Positions 25,802 through 35,217 of a stretch of DNA of 64,000 bases are shown here, piece after piece. The notes under the pieces were generated by a model. The model worked only from the letters and a program-made list of their open reading frames with translations, was not told where the DNA came from and searched no databases. Positions within the stretch are counted from its first letter, which is position 1; the number at the start of each line of letters is the position of its first letter. The position numbers and the translations under genes were made by a program. Location: the NCBI GenBank assembly GCA_030427635.1, contig JAUIBA010000015.1:26423-90422 (forward strand), given 5' to 3'. This DNA is from Bacteroidia bacterium. GTDB taxonomy: Bacteria; Bacteroidota; Bacteroidia; Chitinophagales; Chitinophagaceae.

Positions 25802-27631
25802 CTATTGCACTGTCGTGGTATAGATTGCGGTAGCAGACTGTATAGCGGCTATCCGCTCCTGGAGGCATCGCAGCAGGTAGGTCCATGAGCTTACCTGCCG
25901 GCTCAGCTTCGGGTATTTGTTGTATAAAACTATGTGTGCTTCCGTGCGTTTTACACATTCCTGCAGCACCTTCCCGCAGAAGTATTCTGATGCGGCCTTT
26001 GCCCGTTCAGGCAGTTTGTTATGGTCGCCTTTACCTATCATGGTATGTAGCTGCCTGCCAAATTTTTCTGCGTTTTGTGTGGCAGCTTCCAGCTCAGCTT
26101 TCATCCATGTGAGTAATGTTATGCTTTCCTCTCTCGGTCCTGTTTTACGTTTTTCCTGTGTGGTAAGTAAGGTGCGTATCTGGTCACTCAGGTCAGAAAA
26201 AGTATAGGCCAGTATTAGCTTATCCGCCGCCTGACGCTGCTCTCCCTCTTCCAGCAGGGTGTCCAGTTCGCCGTCATCCTGCTGTAGCGCAGCGAATGCT
26301 ATTACTCTTTCGTCCGTCATGATAACGCCATCATGCAGCCTGCTGCGCAGTATAATGCCACCGAGGGTAGTACAGCGACTCAGGGCTACATATACCTGGC
26401 CTGCGGCAAAAGCACGCCCTGCATCAATGATTACTTTTTCCAGTGTCAGCCCTTGGCTTTTATGAATGGTTACCGCCCATGCCAGCCTTATGGGGTATTG
26501 TGTAAAGCTGCCCAGCTCTTCCTCCTCTATATTGCCCTTCATATTGAGCGTATAGCGCACACTGCGCCATGTATCCATCTCTACCGGTATCAGGTCGTCG
26601 CCATCATTGCAGGCTACTACTATGCCGGCAGCATCTATACTGTGCACTACACCTATCTTGCCATTATAATAGCGGCGAGGGGTTTGCAGGTCATTTTTTA
26701 TAAACATAACCTGTGCACCCTTCTTCAGCCTCAGTTGCTTTTCTCCGGGAATATTTCTGTCATTTACATCGCCTTTTACTATTGCCTCAAAGCATACTTC
26801 CGGCGCCTCTATTTCTGCCAGCTCCTGCTGGTTGATGCCATCTGCTATATGATTGTGTGTACACAGCACTACATAGCCTTCCCTGGTACGCGCCTCATCT
26901 TCATACAGGCTGTTCAGCAGTCTTATATCTTCTGCATAGGTCTCACCGTTTCGTACTCTGTTCAGCAATCCTACAAATTCGGGGTCGCGCTGGCGGTACA
27001 CTTTCTGCAGCTCTATATATACCGGCGGGTACTGGCGTATAGCCCACGAGTCGAAAAAATGCACTCCCGGATAGAACTGACGCAGTATTTCCCATTCTTC
27101 CTCGCGTACCACAGGCGGCAGCTGAAACGGGTCGCCTATAAACACCATTTGCAGCCCGCCAAAGGGGCGGGAGTAGTTGCGCCGCACATGTCGCAGCACA
27201 AGGTCTATAGCATCCAGCACATCGGCCCGCACCATACTTACCTCATCTATAATCAGTAGTTCCAGTTTTCTTATCAGCTTCTTCTTTACCTCATTCATGC
27301 GCAGGTTTGCCAGCATGGTATGCTTATCCTGTACATCGGTAGTGGCGCTGTCATATCCGGGTTTGGTTCCTGGTACAAAGGGGCTGAATGGCAGCTGCAG
27401 AAAAGAATGGATGGTTTCGCCTCCGGCATTCATTGCTGCTACACCGGTAGGAGCCACTACGGCACACTGTTTGCCGCAGTGGGTACGTATATAGCGCAGA
27501 AAGGTGGTCTTGCCCGTACCGGCACGCCCTGTAAGGAATAACGGCTCATTGGTACGGGTTACAAAATCCACCGCACGCGCAAATGCCGTATTCTCATTGT
27601 CCATCTGTACCGTATCTGTAGTCTGCTCCAA
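25802..27631 (-). CDS. PIF1-like superfamily 1 DNA helicase
   Basis: ATPase of 609 residues. Walker A LTGRAGTGKTTFLRY at about 34-48, Walker B LLIIDEVSMVRADVL about 125-139, sensor GDPFQLPPVV about 165-174, and motif V/VI AVTIHKSQGLTLEKV with YVALSRCTTLGG in the C-terminal third. These are the PIF1/RecD-like helicase motifs. The last ~150 residues form an accessory region with Lys/Glu-rich helices, common in Bacteroidota orthologues. Expected role: ATP-driven 5'-3' DNA unwinding in replication or repair. Monocistronic, divergent from thyA. Confidence 0.88.
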   Translation of the reverse strand: MEQTTDTVQMDNENTAFARAVDFVTRTNEPLFLTGRAGTGKTTFLRYIRTHCGKQCAVVAPTGVAAMNAGGETIHSFLQLPFSPFVPGTKPGYDSATTDVQDKHTMLANLRMNEVKKKLIRKLELLIIDEVSMVRADVLDAIDLVLRHVRRNYSRPFGGLQMVFIGDPFQLPPVVREEEWEILRQFYPGVHFFDSWAIRQYPPVYIELQKVYRQRDPEFVGLLNRVRNGETYAEDIRLLNSLYEDEARTREGYVVLCTHNHIADGINQQELAEIEAPEVCFEAIVKGDVNDRNIPGEKQLRLKKGAQVMFIKNDLQTPRRYYNGKIGVVHSIDAAGIVVACNDGDDLIPVEMDTWRSVRYTLNMKGNIEEEELGSFTQYPIRLAWAVTIHKSQGLTLEKVIIDAGRAFAAGQVYVALSRCTTLGGIILRSRLHDGVIMTDERVIAFAALQQDDGELDTLLEEGEQRQAADKLILAYTFSDLSDQIRTLLTTQEKRKTGPREESITLLTWMKAELEAATQNAEKFGRQLHTMIGKGDHNKLPERAKAASEYFCGKVLQECVKRTEAHIVLYNKYPKLSRQVSSWTYLLRCLQERIAAIQSATAIYTTTVQ

Positions 27632-27758
27632 TGTACCGCAATACTACAATATTGTTTTATCACAGCCACAGGGTATGCCGAAACAGACATATGCACATGG
27701 CTATTCACATTATAGCCTCCTGTCTGTCATGTGCTGGTATTGCCACTGAAAGTTTACC

Positions 27759-27766
27759 TAATTTTG
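27759..27766 (+). promoter_or_regulatory. -7 promoter element (TAATTTTG) of thyA
   Basis: Exact TAnnTTTG match seven bases before the thyA ATG; a TTG 16 bp upstream is a possible but short-spaced -33 element. Confidence 0.4.
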
Positions 27767-27773
27767 AACTGTT

Positions 27774-28568
27774 ATGCAGGCATATCTCCAGCTTCTGAAG
27801 CACATAATAGATACGGGCGTTGTGAAAAGCGACCGCACCGGTACCGGTACCATCAGTTGTTTTGGTTATCAGATGCGCTTTAATCTTCAGGATGGTTTCC
27901 CGCTGGTTACCACTAAGAAGGTACATCTCAAGTCCATCATACATGAGCTGCTCTGGTTTCTGAAAGGAGATACCAATATCGCTTATCTGAAAGAACATGG
28001 GGTTTCCATATGGGATGAGTGGGCCGATGCCGATGGTAATCTGGGGCCGGTATACGGGCATCAGTGGCGCAGCTGGACAGGGGCCGATGGTAAAACCTAT
28101 GACCAGATACAGGATGTGCTACATCAGATACAGCACAATCCAGATAGCCGCCGCATGATAGTAAATGCATGGAATGTGGCAGATCTGCCACATATGCATC
28201 TCAGCCCATGCCATGCACTGTTTCAGTTTTATGTGGCTGATGGCAGGCTGTCCTGCCAGTTATACCAGCGCAGTGCCGATGTGTTTCTGGGTGTGCCGTT
28301 CAATATTGCCTCCTATGCACTGCTTACTATGATGATGGCACAGGTATGCGGCCTGCAGCCGGGCGAGTTCATACACACCTTTGGCGATGTGCATCTGTAC
28401 AGTAATCATGTAGAGCAGGCACAGCTACAGCTTACGCGTACTCCCTTCCCGCTTCCTGTTATGAAGCTCAATACTGAAGTGAAAGACCTTTTTGCGTTCC
28501 GGTATGAAGATTTTGTGCTGGAAGGCTATCAGAGCCATCCGGCCATCAAAGCGCCTGTAGCGGTATAG
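27774..28568 (+). CDS. thyA: Thymidylate synthase
   Basis: Product of 264 residues, the same length as E. coli ThyA. It methylates dUMP to dTMP with methylene-tetrahydrofolate. Catalytic Cys146 lies in [10 protein letters not shown]. Other visible signatures are KSDRTGTGT, the folate/dUMP-binding GPVYGHQWR, and [18 protein letters not shown] with the phosphate-binding Arg. No folA follows, unlike many bacteria. It is convergent with nusG and separated from it by a long bidirectional hairpin. Confidence 0.97.
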   Translation: MQAYLQLLKHIIDTGVVKSDRTGTGTISCFGYQMRFNLQDGFPLVTTKKVHLKSIIHELLWFLKGDTNIAYLKEHGVSIWDEWADADGNLGPVYGHQWRSWTGADGKTYDQIQDVLHQIQHNPDSRRMIVNAWNVADLPHMHLSPCHALFQFYVADGRLSCQLYQRSADVFLGVPFNIASYALLTMMMAQVCGLQPGEFIHTFGDVHLYSNHVEQAQLQLTRTPFPLPVMKLNTEVKDLFAFRYEDFVLEGYQSHPAIKAPVAV

Positions 28569-28590
28569 CCGGTGTCTGGGGTGGTTAATG

Positions 28591-28638
28591 TATAAAAGCA
28601 GCGCGCGTACCGGATAGGATACGCGCGCTGCTTTTATG
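28591..28638. terminator. Bidirectional terminator between thyA and nusG
   Basis: An 18-bp perfect stem (ATAAAAGCAGCGCGCGTA / TACGCGCGCTGCTTTTAT) with a 10-base loop. The A/T flanks give a T-run on both strands, serving thyA (+) and nusG (-). Confidence 0.85.
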
Positions 28639-28652
28639 TAAGTGTCTTGTAA

Positions 28653-29243
28653 TTAAGCTATTTTCTCTACCTGCATGTAGTTGAGCTCTACCGGAGTAGC
28701 ACGGCCGAAGATCTTTACTACTACCTTCAGTTTCTTCTTCTCCTGGTTTACTTCTTCTACAGTACCGTTGAAGTCGTTGAATGGTCCGTCCACTATCTTC
28801 ACAGTTTCGCCTACTATGTATGGCTCTGCATAGCTTACGCCCTGCTCGCTCACCTCGTCCATCTTACCGAACATCTTGTTCACCTCGCTCTTACGCAGTG
28901 CGGTAGGATTTTCCTTACCCAGGAAATGTATCACACCGGTCACATTCTTCACAGTATGTATAATGTCGTCAGTGAGTTTGCCGTCGTTGGCTTCCAGCAG
29001 TATGTAGCCAGGGAAAAGTGTTTTTTCCCGCAGTACCTTCTTGCCGTTCTGTACCTTGAATACCTTTTCTACAGGACACAGTATCTGCACTACTGAGTTG
29101 GCCCAGTTGTTGATTTTTACTTCCTTGTCCAGATATTCTTTTACTTTTTTCTCCTTACCACTTACCACACGTATCACATACCATTTCGTATCAGGAGCCG
29201 GATTTACTTCCGGAGTCACTACTGCTTCACTCATTGCTTCCAT
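28653..29243 (-). CDS. nusG: Transcription termination/antitermination factor NusG
   Basis: Product of 196 residues (ATG 29243; ATG 29234 also possible). NGN domain ([32 protein letters not shown]) and C-terminal KOW domain ([30 protein letters not shown]). It binds RNA polymerase and couples transcription to translation and Rho. Directly downstream of secE and tRNA-Trp. The usual next genes, rplK-rplA-rplJ-rplL-rpoBC, are absent; instead there is a strong terminator. Confidence 0.96.
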   Translation of the reverse strand: MEAMSEAVVTPEVNPAPDTKWYVIRVVSGKEKKVKEYLDKEVKINNWANSVVQILCPVEKVFKVQNGKKVLREKTLFPGYILLEANDGKLTDDIIHTVKNVTGVIHFLGKENPTALRKSEVNKMFGKMDEVSEQGVSYAEPYIVGETVKIVDGPFNDFNGTVEEVNQEKKKLKVVVKIFGRATPVELNYMQVEKIA

Positions 29244-29245
29244 TA

Positions 29246-29443
29246 TTAACCGCCAATCATGTTATATATGAACTTCATAACGTTCATAGACGCCAGGTCC
29301 ATAACGCCTATTACTGCCGTCACCAGAACCAGAGCCGACAATACTATGATAGTAGTCTGCTGCAGCTCTTCCCATGATGGCCAGGTTACCTTATGCAAGA
29401 GCTCGTCATATGCTTCCTGCACGTAATTGCCCAATTTGCTCAT
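29246..29443 (-). CDS. secE: Preprotein translocase subunit SecE
   Basis: A 65-residue single-span protein of the short SecE type. It has the amphipathic cytoplasmic helix with LLHKVTWPSWEELQQTT, then one TM helix (IIVLSALVLVTAVIGVMDLA). It is part of the SecYEG channel. Between tRNA-Trp and nusG, with a 2-bp gap to nusG, so co-transcribed. Confidence 0.94.
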   Translation of the reverse strand: MSKLGNYVQEAYDELLHKVTWPSWEELQQTTIIVLSALVLVTAVIGVMDLASMNVMKFIYNMIGG

Positions 29444-29561
29444 ACGCTCACTTTGTTTAAACCGAAAAAGTCAAAAAAGCGCAAGGTGTTTTTCCGGCTG
29501 TACTCTGTTATGAGTTGCCGGACAGACCTTTCGTCTTTTTTTGACCCATCAGCGTTGTCAG

Positions 29562-29632
29562 CACGGGCACGCGGATTCGAACCACGATCAAAGGTTTTGG
29601 AGACCTCTATTCTACCATTGAACTATGCCCGT
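29562..29632 (-). tRNA. tRNA-Trp (anticodon CCA)
   Basis: Complete cloverleaf: acceptor ACGGGCA/TGCCCGT, D-arm GTTC/GAAT (one G-U pair), anticodon stem GAGGT/ACCTT with loop CTCCAAA, T-arm CGTGG TTCGAAT CCGCG, discriminator G, no encoded CCA. Upstream of secE-nusG as in other Bacteroidota, where tuf normally precedes it; no tuf is present here. Confidence 0.95.
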
Positions 29633-29794
29633 ATTTAATCTGCAGCAGCTTTACACCACCTGATTAAAACTAAAAAGTCAAAAGTGACCTTTTGACTTTC
29701 TGCAGTTCGGTGCAAATGTAAATACTTTTTTTGGTTTTTAGTACGGTATGCCACGCAGGCTGCCGCATTTTATTTTCCTTGCTGTATAGGACTG

Positions 29795-30535
29795 TTACAG
29801 CAGCAGTACCGACAGGCCGTAATCGGCACAAAGTATCAGGATACAGCTTACTACTACCGATGTGGTAGAAGCCCTGCCTATCTCCAGCGCGCCCCCCTCT
29901 ACATAATAGCCATAGTAGGATGGTATAATAGATATGATGAGGGAAAACACAAATGCCTTCATCATGGCAAAAAAGAGATTATAGGGTAGAAATCCCATTG
30001 TAAGGCCCTGAAAAAACTGATCGGCCGAAAGGATATTGGAGAACATACCGGCCACATAACCACCCCATATACTTACTGCTATAGAGATAATGATGAGGGC
30101 AGGTACCATAATCATTGCTGCTATAATCTTAGGCAGTATCAGATAGGTTTTGGTGTTAATCCCCATCATTTCCAGAGCATCTATCTGCTCACTTACCCGC
30201 ATATTACCCAGCTCCGATGCTATTTTGGAGCCTACCACGCCAGCCAGTACTATACATATTACAGTTGGCGACAATTCCAGTATAGTAGAGTCGCGCACTA
30301 TCTGTGCTACTACAGTCTTGGGTATCCATGGGCTTATAAGCTGGTAAGACGTTTGTATAGTGAGTACCATACCCAGAAATACAGAGATGATAAGCACAAT
30401 AGGCAATGACCTTATACCTATGTCATTACATTGTGCCATGAACTCAATCCAGTACACCCTGCCATTTTCGGGCTTACTGAAACCGCCTTTTACCATCAGT
30501 ACTATCTTGCCCAGATGGCCGAAGAATACCTTCAT
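29795..30535 (-). CDS. MlaE-family ABC transporter permease
   Basis: Product of 246 residues with the MlaE/YrbE layout: an amphipathic N-terminal helix, then about five membrane segments (LPIVLIISVFLGMVLTIQTSY; TVICIVLAGVVGSKIASELG, which carries the EQIDALEMMGIN coupling motif just after it; MIMVPALIIISIAVSIWGG; LFFAMMKAFVFSLIISII). MlaE works with the ATPase MlaF and an MCE protein in phospholipid transport between the membranes. Neither partner is adjacent, which is unusual. It lies between tRNA-Trp and an Ig-repeat T9SS gene. Confidence 0.9.
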   Translation of the reverse strand: MKVFFGHLGKIVLMVKGGFSKPENGRVYWIEFMAQCNDIGIRSLPIVLIISVFLGMVLTIQTSYQLISPWIPKTVVAQIVRDSTILELSPTVICIVLAGVVGSKIASELGNMRVSEQIDALEMMGINTKTYLILPKIIAAMIMVPALIIISIAVSIWGGYVAGMFSNILSADQFFQGLTMGFLPYNLFFAMMKAFVFSLIISIIPSYYGYYVEGGALEIGRASTTSVVVSCILILCADYGLSVLLL

Positions 30536-30592
30536 ACGGTAGCAAAAGTAGCGAAAAGAACAAAGGCAGCTATATAAGCTTTCTTAAAAAAA

Positions 30593-30623
30593 GACGGCTC
30601 CGGATGCATGCTCCGAAGCCGTC
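30593..30623 (-). terminator. Terminator of the Ig-repeat T9SS gene
   Basis: On the minus strand GACGGCTTCGGA GCATGCA TCCGGAGCCGTC (one mismatch) followed by seven T; 19 bp beyond the stop at 30643. Confidence 0.85.
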
Positions 30624-30642
30624 TATACCAACAAAAATGATA

Positions 30643-32559
30643 TTATTGTAATGATACACGGTTCGTAACCGGATTTCCGGAGCCTGTAACCTGTAGCATG
30701 TACACACCACGGGGCAGCTTGCCGGTGCTTAGCTGCACACTGCCGCTGGTATTGCGCATATCTATAGTGGTTTCCAGTACCCTGCGTCCCGTTACATCGG
30801 TAAGCGATGCGGTGCCGGTGGTACCATTGATTACATTATTCCATGCTATGGTCAGTGACTCTGTAGCAGGATTGGGATATACCCTCACTGCCATATCAGA
30901 TACTGCTATATGACCTGTAGCCGTTGTTTTAGGGGTAATGGTCATAGACAGTGTATGCTGTGTAAAGTCTGCTACCGTCATTGAAGGGGCTGAAGAAGTG
31001 AGCGTAATGCCAGCATATGCAGTAGTGGCATAGTTAATAGCCTCAGGATATATACGCATAGCTACACCCGTGGGCAGATTGCTGAATGAGTACTGACCCA
31101 GATTATTGGTAACAGCCTGCTGCATAATAGCTCCTGTAGATTCGTTAACACAGAACACCAGCATACCTGCTACGGGGCTGCCGTCAGCAGTACCTTTATT
31201 AGCGCCTGTGGTTACATCTCCTGCTATGAAGCCGGGGCCGCTGGTAGTAGTGCCATAGCCCATATTGATGTCTTTGCCCGCATCAGCCACACCGGCAGTA
31301 TGGTTGATAACATTGGCTGTATTCCAGTAGCTGCTGGCCATGTGGTAGGTGGGTAGGTAACCAACTGCCATAACTGAATCCGGATAGGCAGCTTTAACCC
31401 TGAATGAATCAGAGCCCATACCGCAGAACTGATAGTGAGCGGTACCGCTAGCTATTGGTGCCATCATAGAATCTACAGCATATAGTATATGTGTCGTTGG
31501 GTTGTATTTTATCAGCCATACTTTCACATTGCCCCATACTGTAGGGCCGGAAGAGAGTAGAACATCGCCTGAAATACAATCACTGGAAACTGTTACAACT
31601 GTTGTTCCCCAGGCTGGGCCGCCACATCCGGTAGTCTCATACGAAATAGTTGCTGTACCTGCCGATACGCCGGTTACTACACCCGATGCACTTACTGTAG
31701 CTACTGACGGTGTGCTGCTGCTCCATGTGCCACCGGCTACAGAGGCCGATACTGCACCTGTGCTTCCTACAGCTATTGTTGGTATTGTAGTAAGTGTAGC
31801 AGGCGTTGTTGTAGAGGAAACGGTGATCATTCGTACAGAATATCCCGCTAAGCCACAGCTGCCGGGTACTGTATATGTTATATAGGCAGTACCTGCGGTC
31901 ATGCCTACTATTACTCCGGGGCCGCTTACACTGGCTACGGATGGGGCACTGCTGCTCCACGAGCCGCCAGGAGTGGCGCATGTATAGGTACTGGTGCTGC
32001 CAACACATACAGAGGATGGACCTGTAACAGAGTCAACAGCGGGAGCTCCCGTTACCGTAACTGTTACAGATGCACTACATCCGGTACCCAGTGTGTAGTA
32101 TATGCTGGTAGTGCCGGCACCCGCACCGGTTACAACACCGGTAGTGGTTGTTACAGTAGCTACAGATGAGCTGCCGCTGCTCCATGAGCCACCTACAGGA
32201 GTGGCTGTTAGTGTAATGCTGCTTCCCGTACATAGCGGACTGCCGCCACCTGCTATAGATGTAGGTGTAGGGTCTACTGTAACTACAGTGGTGTAGGTGC
32301 CTGATGGCCCTGTGAATGAAATCGTAGCAGTACCTGCCGATACACCTGTCACTGTAGCATAACCCGGTGAAGGTGATGATACAGTAGCTACAGCTACATT
32401 GCTGCTGGACCACGATACACCTGTGGTAAGCGAGCTGTCTGTAGTTGTATACAGGGTTGTGGTACTGCCCATGCAGATACCCGTGGAGCCAATTATAGCT
32501 CCGAAAGAACTAAACGCAGCTACAGCTGCGGAAAGGGTAAGAAGTAATTTCTTCTTCAT
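30643..32559 (-). CDS. T9SS type A sorting-domain protein with four BIG2-like repeats
   Basis: Product of 638 residues. ATG 32559 is chosen because it starts the signal peptide (MKKKLLLTLSAAVAAFSSFG); the frame stays open 52 codons upstream without signal-like features. Residues about 25-320 hold four Ser/Thr-rich Ig-like units of about 65 residues, each with GGSWSS/SVATVS and TGVxxGTAxISY cores. Next comes a region with two Cna-B/SdrD-like modules (AGDVTTGANKGTADGSPVAG; QYSFSNLPTGVAMRIYPE). The C-terminal ~75 residues are the T9SS type A signal (MAVRVYPNPATESLTI ... LPRGVYMLQV). Probably a surface or secreted adhesive or structural protein. Confidence 0.92.
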   Translation of the reverse strand: MKKKLLLTLSAAVAAFSSFGAIIGSTGICMGSTTTLYTTTDSSLTTGVSWSSSNVAVATVSSPSPGYATVTGVSAGTATISFTGPSGTYTTVVTVDPTPTSIAGGGSPLCTGSSITLTATPVGGSWSSGSSSVATVTTTTGVVTGAGAGTTSIYYTLGTGCSASVTVTVTGAPAVDSVTGPSSVCVGSTSTYTCATPGGSWSSSAPSVASVSGPGVIVGMTAGTAYITYTVPGSCGLAGYSVRMITVSSTTTPATLTTIPTIAVGSTGAVSASVAGGTWSSSTPSVATVSASGVVTGVSAGTATISYETTGCGGPAWGTTVVTVSSDCISGDVLLSSGPTVWGNVKVWLIKYNPTTHILYAVDSMMAPIASGTAHYQFCGMGSDSFRVKAAYPDSVMAVGYLPTYHMASSYWNTANVINHTAGVADAGKDINMGYGTTTSGPGFIAGDVTTGANKGTADGSPVAGMLVFCVNESTGAIMQQAVTNNLGQYSFSNLPTGVAMRIYPEAINYATTAYAGITLTSSAPSMTVADFTQHTLSMTITPKTTATGHIAVSDMAVRVYPNPATESLTIAWNNVINGTTGTASLTDVTGRRVLETTIDMRNTSGSVQLSTGKLPRGVYMLQVTGSGNPVTNRVSLQ

Positions 32560-33108
32560 TGGTTTGTTTGTTTTGAGGGTTAAGAAATAGCGTTTTATAT
32601 GAGTAGTTGTTATAAAAGATACCGGCTCAGGAAACACAGTGTTCACTCGGGGCAAACCGGTAGTAATAGCATATACAAAGGCATCAGATAAACTCTGATT
32701 GTTAGATACAGGCAAATAAAATTTTAGAAAACTTAATTATCTGTGCATATAGGTACACGATGTCATTTCCGGCATGCATTCGTTTTTGATGCATGCGGCT
32801 CGTGCAAAAGGAAGTCTACCAGACAAGGTCATTTATATAACCCGAAGATATACTCAGGTAAAATGCCATCTATTATTATATGAGCGTCAAAAATTATGCC
32901 AGCCAAAGTGTACCGAACTTATTTATATGCTGTTTGTATCGGTACATGAAGATTGATATTAATTTTTTATACAAAATAAGTGTATCGGAACAGCTGGTTT
33001 ATCTCATTTATAATATTGATTAAGTGTTTTATATAAAGTTGTAAGTCATTGTATTTTGAAATAATAAAATATATTTCATACTTTTATATTTCCAAAGGAT
33101 ACTCATTC
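32560..33108. promoter_or_regulatory. AT-rich divergent intergenic region, Ig-repeat gene and comEC
   Basis: 549 bp without a convincing gene. It should hold both divergent promoters. Four copies of a GGTACA/TGTACC-like motif are scattered in it: AGGTACACG at about 32751, GTGTACCGA at about 32918, GTATCGGTACA at about 32936 and GTATCGGAACA at about 32982. They could be binding sites for one regulator. An AAAGGA sits just before the comEC ATG. Confidence 0.3.
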
Positions 33109-35217
33109 ATGAGCCAATGGCCTGTCAACAAAGTTTTTTTCTGGGAGCGGGCACCTTTTTTCAGGGCGCTGGTTCCATTTGCCATCGGCATACTGGGTTA
33201 CTATCTGCTGCCATCACTGAGGTTATATCTTGCTACAGCATCTGCCATTACTTTATTATCTGTTATTGTAGCCACATTTATATTAATAAGGCATTTACCG
33301 GGTATTTTCATATCAGCCATGATAGCCCTGCTTATGCTGGGTTATTGCATCGCCGGTTATAATGATATACGCAGCCGTTACAACTGGATGGGGTATAATA
33401 TGGAGCCTGATGCTGTATATCTGGCCCGCATCACTACTGTACCTGAAGAAAAAGACCATTCATGGAAACTTACCGTCAGGGTCATTTCCCGTACAGACAG
33501 CAGCGGTACCATTCCTACACCAGGTAATGCTTTTGTGTATCTGGGTAAAACAGAAATGCCATCTTTCCTGCGCCGTGGCGATAGTATTCTGCTGCCCGGG
33601 CATTGGGAGCCCATCAGGGATGCCGGCAACCCGCTGGAGTTTAGCTATGCCTCCTATTGTGCCCGTAATAATATTTTTCACCGGCAGCGTTGTCATCTCT
33701 CTGAGATAAGGCTGTTTGCCGCTGCCAATACAGGTACAGCACCCCTTACAGATAGGGTACATGACTGGTGCATGCAGCGACTTGACCGTTTTCTGGGGCA
33801 GCACAAAGCACGTGGGCTGCTGCAGTCAATGCTCATGGGCGATGAGATAAATCTTGACCCCGAGTTGCGGCAGAGCTACTCTGAAACAGGTATCGTACAC
33901 ATCATTGCTATATCAGGTGGTAATGTCGTTATCTTCTTTATTGTCATATCCACCCTGCTTAGCTGGTTGCGGCATAAGCGGTATATATGGGTAAAGTATG
34001 TGGTAGCGCTGCCTATAGTATGGTTTTATGTGTTGGCTGCCGGTGCTCAGCCATCGGCTATACGCGCCGCTGCCATGTTTTCGTTATTATCATTCGGGGT
34101 TATTATGCGCCGGCGTAGCAATAATCTCAATGAGCTTTTTGCCACAGCTTTTCTGCTGCTTTGTGCCGAGCCTGCCTGGGTATTATCTATAGGGTTTCAG
34201 CTTTCTTTTGTGGCAGTGCTTTCTATAATTGTTTTCTTCAGGCCGGTGTATAATCTGTTACCGCTGCAGCGTAAGAAAACAACTGTAAAAGGTGTACGGG
34301 GATTTCTGCTGCAGCGTATCACAGACCTGCCGCGTAAGCTATGGACGGCTATTGCCGTAAGCATATCGGCCGAGATGCTGGTAGCGCCACTGGTTATATA
34401 CTACTTTCATTCTTTCCCTGTCATGTTCATCCTGGCCAATGTAGCGGCCTATGTGTTTATGAGTTTTGTGCTCATGCAGGGTATGGTATTACTGACGCTT
34501 GGGGGCATAGCGCCTATAGGTTATGTGGTATCACATGCTATCATGAAGCTTACCGACCTTTTCAGCTCACTGGTAGCATGGCTGCAGGATATGGGGCCGG
34601 TAGTATTCCGGCATATTTCACTCAGCTTGTCTGAGACTATTATCCTTTATGTGGTTGTAGCATGTGTGGCATGGTTCCTGCTGCGCAGGCACAAGCCTGC
34701 TATATATGGCTCTCTGGCTGCGCTGTGTCTTTTATTGCTCATGATTAGTATTCGCCAGTGGGGCGATTATTCCCGTCGTCGTCTGGTTATTTACAATATA
34801 CCACGCAGCTATCATGCTGAGCTGGAAGAAGGTACCGCGTATGCCGTATTATGTACCGATACTTCCCGGGCCGACGATATAGCTTTTATTACCGCACCGG
34901 AGCATACCGCCGGTACGGCATGGATGCCGGTTGCTCATGCTCCGGCGCAGGAGTTGGTGTACATAAACGGTCGTTCACTGTTATTCATAAACAGTGACAG
35001 CATGGCTACTGAGCCATTCCCGGTAAACTATCTGATACTCAATCATCCCCGTGCTACAGATATAGAGCGGCTTGCCGCTCTGCATCAACCATCTGCAATA
35101 GTGATTACCAACAGATACAGGCATAGCCAGGCCGCCCGTATAACTGCTGTATGCAGGGACCGGGGAATAGCTGTTCATAATATCGCCACAGATGGCGCTT
35201 TTATTTTTCCGCAGTAA
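33109..35217 (+). CDS. comEC: ComEC/Rec2 family DNA-uptake channel protein
   Basis: Product of 702 residues; ATG 33109 is used because of the preceding AAAGGAT. Three N-terminal TM helices (FAIGILGYYLLPSLRLYL onward), the DUF4131/OB-like periplasmic segment (KLTVRVISRTDSSGTIPTPG), then the competence domain with its hallmark LMGDEINLDPELRQSYSETG followed by IVHIIAISGGNV and about eight TM helices. The C-terminal ~130 residues sit where other ComEC proteins have a metallo-beta-lactamase-like domain but lack HxHxDH metal ligands. Role: passage of single-stranded DNA across the inner membrane in transformation. Its stop abuts the stop of the convergent YdeI-like gene. Confidence 0.92.
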   Translation: MSQWPVNKVFFWERAPFFRALVPFAIGILGYYLLPSLRLYLATASAITLLSVIVATFILIRHLPGIFISAMIALLMLGYCIAGYNDIRSRYNWMGYNMEPDAVYLARITTVPEEKDHSWKLTVRVISRTDSSGTIPTPGNAFVYLGKTEMPSFLRRGDSILLPGHWEPIRDAGNPLEFSYASYCARNNIFHRQRCHLSEIRLFAAANTGTAPLTDRVHDWCMQRLDRFLGQHKARGLLQSMLMGDEINLDPELRQSYSETGIVHIIAISGGNVVIFFIVISTLLSWLRHKRYIWVKYVVALPIVWFYVLAAGAQPSAIRAAAMFSLLSFGVIMRRRSNNLNELFATAFLLLCAEPAWVLSIGFQLSFVAVLSIIVFFRPVYNLLPLQRKKTTVKGVRGFLLQRITDLPRKLWTAIAVSISAEMLVAPLVIYYFHSFPVMFILANVAAYVFMSFVLMQGMVLLTLGGIAPIGYVVSHAIMKLTDLFSSLVAWLQDMGPVVFRHISLSLSETIILYVVVACVAWFLLRRHKPAIYGSLAALCLLLLMISIRQWGDYSRRRLVIYNIPRSYHAELEEGTAYAVLCTDTSRADDIAFITAPEHTAGTAWMPVAHAPAQELVYINGRSLLFINSDSMATEPFPVNYLILNHPRATDIERLAALHQPSAIVITNRYRHSQAARITAVCRDRGIAVHNIATDGAFIFPQ

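Noticed and set aside
26333..27259. 308-codon open frame on the plus strand inside the helicase gene
   Set aside because: It is fully antisense to a gene with clear helicase motifs; its translation has no domain features and is rich in Tyr/His/Cys runs, as expected for an antisense shadow.
30643..32559. Internal DNA repeats in the Ig-repeat gene as a mobile or phase-variable element
   Set aside because: The repeats are protein-level Ig modules of ~65 residues with diverged DNA, not identical nucleotide tandem copies.
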